In this document: positions 61,851 to 64,000 of the stretch, piece after piece
Layout: each line of letters starts with the position of its first letter
How positions within the stretch are numbered: position 1 is the stretch's first letter
From: Balaenoptera acutorostrata
Lineage: Eukaryota > Chordata > Mammalia > Artiodactyla > Balaenopteridae
DNA: 64,000 nt
Assembly (NCBI RefSeq): GCF_949987535.1
Contig: NC_080075.1
Span: forward strand, 7,734,606-7,798,605
Direction: 5' to 3'
Made by a program: the position numbers and the translations under genes
Notes under the pieces: generated by a model
Seen by the model: only the letters and a program-made list of their open reading frames with translations
Databases searched by the model: none
What the model was told of the DNA's origin: nothing

Positions 61851-62959
61851 AGTACAGAAGCCTTAGTTCAACATAGCGTTTTTCAAATACACCATCCTGA
61901 GAGAGTATTTTATTTTCTCCTTTACAGAGGAGGAAATGAACAGTCAGTATCACCACCAGATCACCCAGCTGGTAAAGAACACTAGCAGGTAGAGCTGGAA
62001 ACTCACCCACTCACACTCAGAGCCCCTGACTTCCTCTGGGCTGCCAATGTGACTGACTGCCCAGGGCCCACACTGATGCCACAGGCACCCCTCTCTTTAC
62101 ACCTGCTGCCTGACCAGTGTGGTAAGAGCAGCCAAACGGGTCATCCTTCAGAACTTGACCTTGAGGCCACAAAATCCTTTGAAAGCCTAAAGTACCCATC
62201 TCTCATTTCTTGGCTGGAGAGTTCTGAAAGGCATGTATTTACACAGTGAAAAGGCTAGAGATTTTATGTAGGATACCTTAACACTGGAAATAATGATGGG
62301 AAAAGAAAGAAGTGTTTTGAGTGCTTTACTTATTACCAACCTGAATATAAATAAGGCACCAAAAATCGCTGGCTTTCATGTTCATTCTTTAAAAAAAAAA
62401 ATAGTGGCTTTATTTTTGAGTAATAAGGGAAAGGTAGAAGGAAGTACTTGGTGTCACAGGATAAAAAAAAAAAGTCATTTCCCTGTTATCAAGGAACGAG
62501 CAATAAACCTAGGACTTATAAAGTGCAGGATCCAGGAGGCAATGCCATTTCTGTAATATCCACTCACTCTTTAATTTTTCTTTGGTTGAAGTCGCCCTGG
62601 CTTCCAAAAATAAAAAATAAAAAGCATAAGTGTTTTCCTTTAATAGAAAAAATTTAGGATTACCATAATTCCCAGGTAAGAAATCTTTCCATATGAAAAT
62701 TAGATTTGGGCACAGCTGGTTTTCGCAATATCTCAGAGTAGAAGGAAGGTTTATTTCCAAGAATCTGACTGAAATATACACAGAGAAAAATAAAATTTTC
62801 TTCCAGAATCACATTTAAAGATACCCATTTGGGGTAATAATCTTAACGTTCCTATCAATTAATACTGACTTGAGTTGAAGTTAGAATGGAATGCTCATCT
62901 CGACATCATTTTATCCCCCTTCTCTTATTCCGTCACCTGGCTCTTTCCTCTGTAACCAC

Positions 62960-64000
62960 ACAGCAGTCTGTTCCTTTCCATTTGGTTCAGTTGGGAATCT
63001 GTTCATTTGTTAAGTTCCTCCTCTGCTGGGGGCCCCACCCTCAGCACTGGACGTGACAAAATAAATCTGGGAAAATGGCACGGCCCCTGCTCAAATGACA
63101 TTGACCCTGCGGGAGTGGGGTGGAACGGAGAGGGGTGTATCCAGAGGGGCTCAGAGCCCCACGTGAGAGCAGCAGCTCCAGCCTCAGGAAGCTTTGACGT
63201 TGAGTCTCCTCACGCTGCATTTAACCTGGTACCCAACCACCTGACTGGTCCAAAGGACGCCAGAGGAGTTTCATGCATCATCTCGGTCCTTCAGAGTCTA
63301 GAGGAGGAAGGAGACCCCTGGCGCCCAGCCAAGGCATTGGGTCCATGATGGGGCTCAGAGAAGAGTGGAGATCAGAGAAGGTGGATTTTCTGGTGGGCTT
63401 CCTAGAGGAGCGTTTCTGGGGATGGACATACTCCAAGGTGTGTATGATTCAAATTGCAGAGGAAGGAGGCCAGGCTGCAGGTGAGGACGCAGCGCCCGGC
63501 ACTGCAGGATCTGGCTTGCTGCTTCTCCTCTCCTCTCTTCGAAAACTCCTCCCAGGCCTTCATCAGCCCACCCTCCTGCTGCTACCTGCGCCTCCCAGGC
63601 ACAGCCCTCACCTCCAACCACCAGAAACTGATAACCTTTGCCCAACCCTTGCTGCTGTTAGTAAGACAGTTGAGCAAGAATAAAGAACAGTGCTGCTGAA
63701 GAAGGGACCAGGACCAAGGGACCAGCAGAAGTCACTGTCCTGTTCCCCTGACCACAGGGGCCGCCCGGGCTGATGGGCGACCTCTGCAGAGGCCAACACC
63801 AGATGTAGCAGCTGGGGCTTTTTTGTGCCTTGGGCCTCAGTCCTGCTGGGAAAAGAGTTAGCAGTGCTCTGGATTTGGCAGGAGGCGGCCTCAGCCCAGA
63901 CTGGGAGGACATGGGCCAGGGAAGCAGCAGCTGCACCCTCTGTGGCCTTCAGCAAAGCTGTTCTGACCTTGCCACTCCGGCCAGCTCAGCCAGAGCCTTG
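62960..64000. other. GC-richer intronic stretch without recognised feature
   Basis: Several overlapping open frames of 80-140 codons exist on both strands, which is expected from composition. I see no AFF-family peptide, no repeat word I recognise and no convincing exon pair. It could contain a regulatory element, but the sequence gives no direct support. Confidence 0.4.

Larger units (their letters stand above)
31085..64000 (+). other. AFF3: AFF3 intron downstream of the 52-bp exon (partial, at least 32.9 kb)
   Basis: The donor at 31085 opens an intron for which no matching acceptor was found. The next exon should complete a serine codon (TC+N) and then read an MLEDDLKLSS-like peptide. No such sequence was recognised up to 64000, so the intron is taken to run off the window. 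Unique-looking stretches over 300 bp with nothing recognised: 31090-32890, 43200-44150, 48030-48730, 49290-50980, 52430-53010, 55920-58910, 59240-59870, 60070-60690, 60990-61400 and 61860-64000. Confidence 0.7.

Noticed and set aside
31085..64000. Search for the next AFF3 exon (MLEDDLK-like)
   Set aside because: Candidates such as 41751-41780 ('ggtgatgactttttagag') lie in L1 ORF2 and do not encode the expected peptide or have an acceptor in phase.

Overview
This window is mammalian nuclear DNA, almost certainly from a cetacean (a hippopotamus is the nearest alternative). The main evidence is eleven copies of a tRNA-derived SINE of the CHR type: head 'cttccctggtggcgcagtgg', Pol III B box 'ggttcgagccc', and A/T-rich tails. 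Several copies are young and flanked by near-perfect target-site duplications (TSDs). LINE-1, L2, MIR, MLT1-like LTR and hAT/MER5-like relics fill much of the rest, as in any placental mammal. Nothing bacterial, plasmid-borne or viral is present.

Only one host gene can be supported. Three short coding exons on the + strand (13350-13430, 81 bp; 21767-21803, 37 bp; 31033-31084, 52 bp) have AG/GT splice borders and mutually consistent phases. Joined, they encode 56 complete codons plus two bases that match a central part of AFF3 (LAF4), the AF4/FMR2-family scaffold of the super elongation complex. The rest of the window is AFF3 intron: at least 13.3 kb upstream, 8.3 kb and 9.2 kb between the exons, and at least 32.9 kb downstream. 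Neither the preceding exon (ending just before the EMTW motif) nor the following exon (expected to begin with an MLEDDLK-like sequence) was found here.

Layout: 1-5200 is intron with an L1 3' fragment, an antisense L1 fragment, an antisense L2 and a possible MIR. 5207-11845 is a nearly full-length, TSD-flanked but dead L1 in the sense orientation, interrupted by two SINEs. 13350-31084 holds the exons, with L1M, MLT1-like, SINE and HAL1-like relics between them. 31-42 kb holds an MLT1 LTR, L1 fragments and a long L1M relic carrying three SINEs, two of them forming a head-to-head inverted pair. 42-53 kb is mostly unique intron with an MLT1 LTR, an antisense L1, several MIRs, a palindromic element split by a SINE, two MER5-like elements and an L2 relic. 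53-56 kb is a further L1 with a SINE. 56-64 kb is largely unique, ending in a somewhat GC-rich stretch with no recognised feature.

I found no undescribed functional system. The more interesting points are the phase-shifting microexons, the inverted SINE pair inside AFF3 pre-mRNA, a SINE whose tail carries an extra unique segment, a coiled-coil repeat in the L1 ORF1 relic, and a 32-bp near-copy of L1 ORF1 sequence just beyond the end of the L1. Repeat subfamily names are from memory and approximate.
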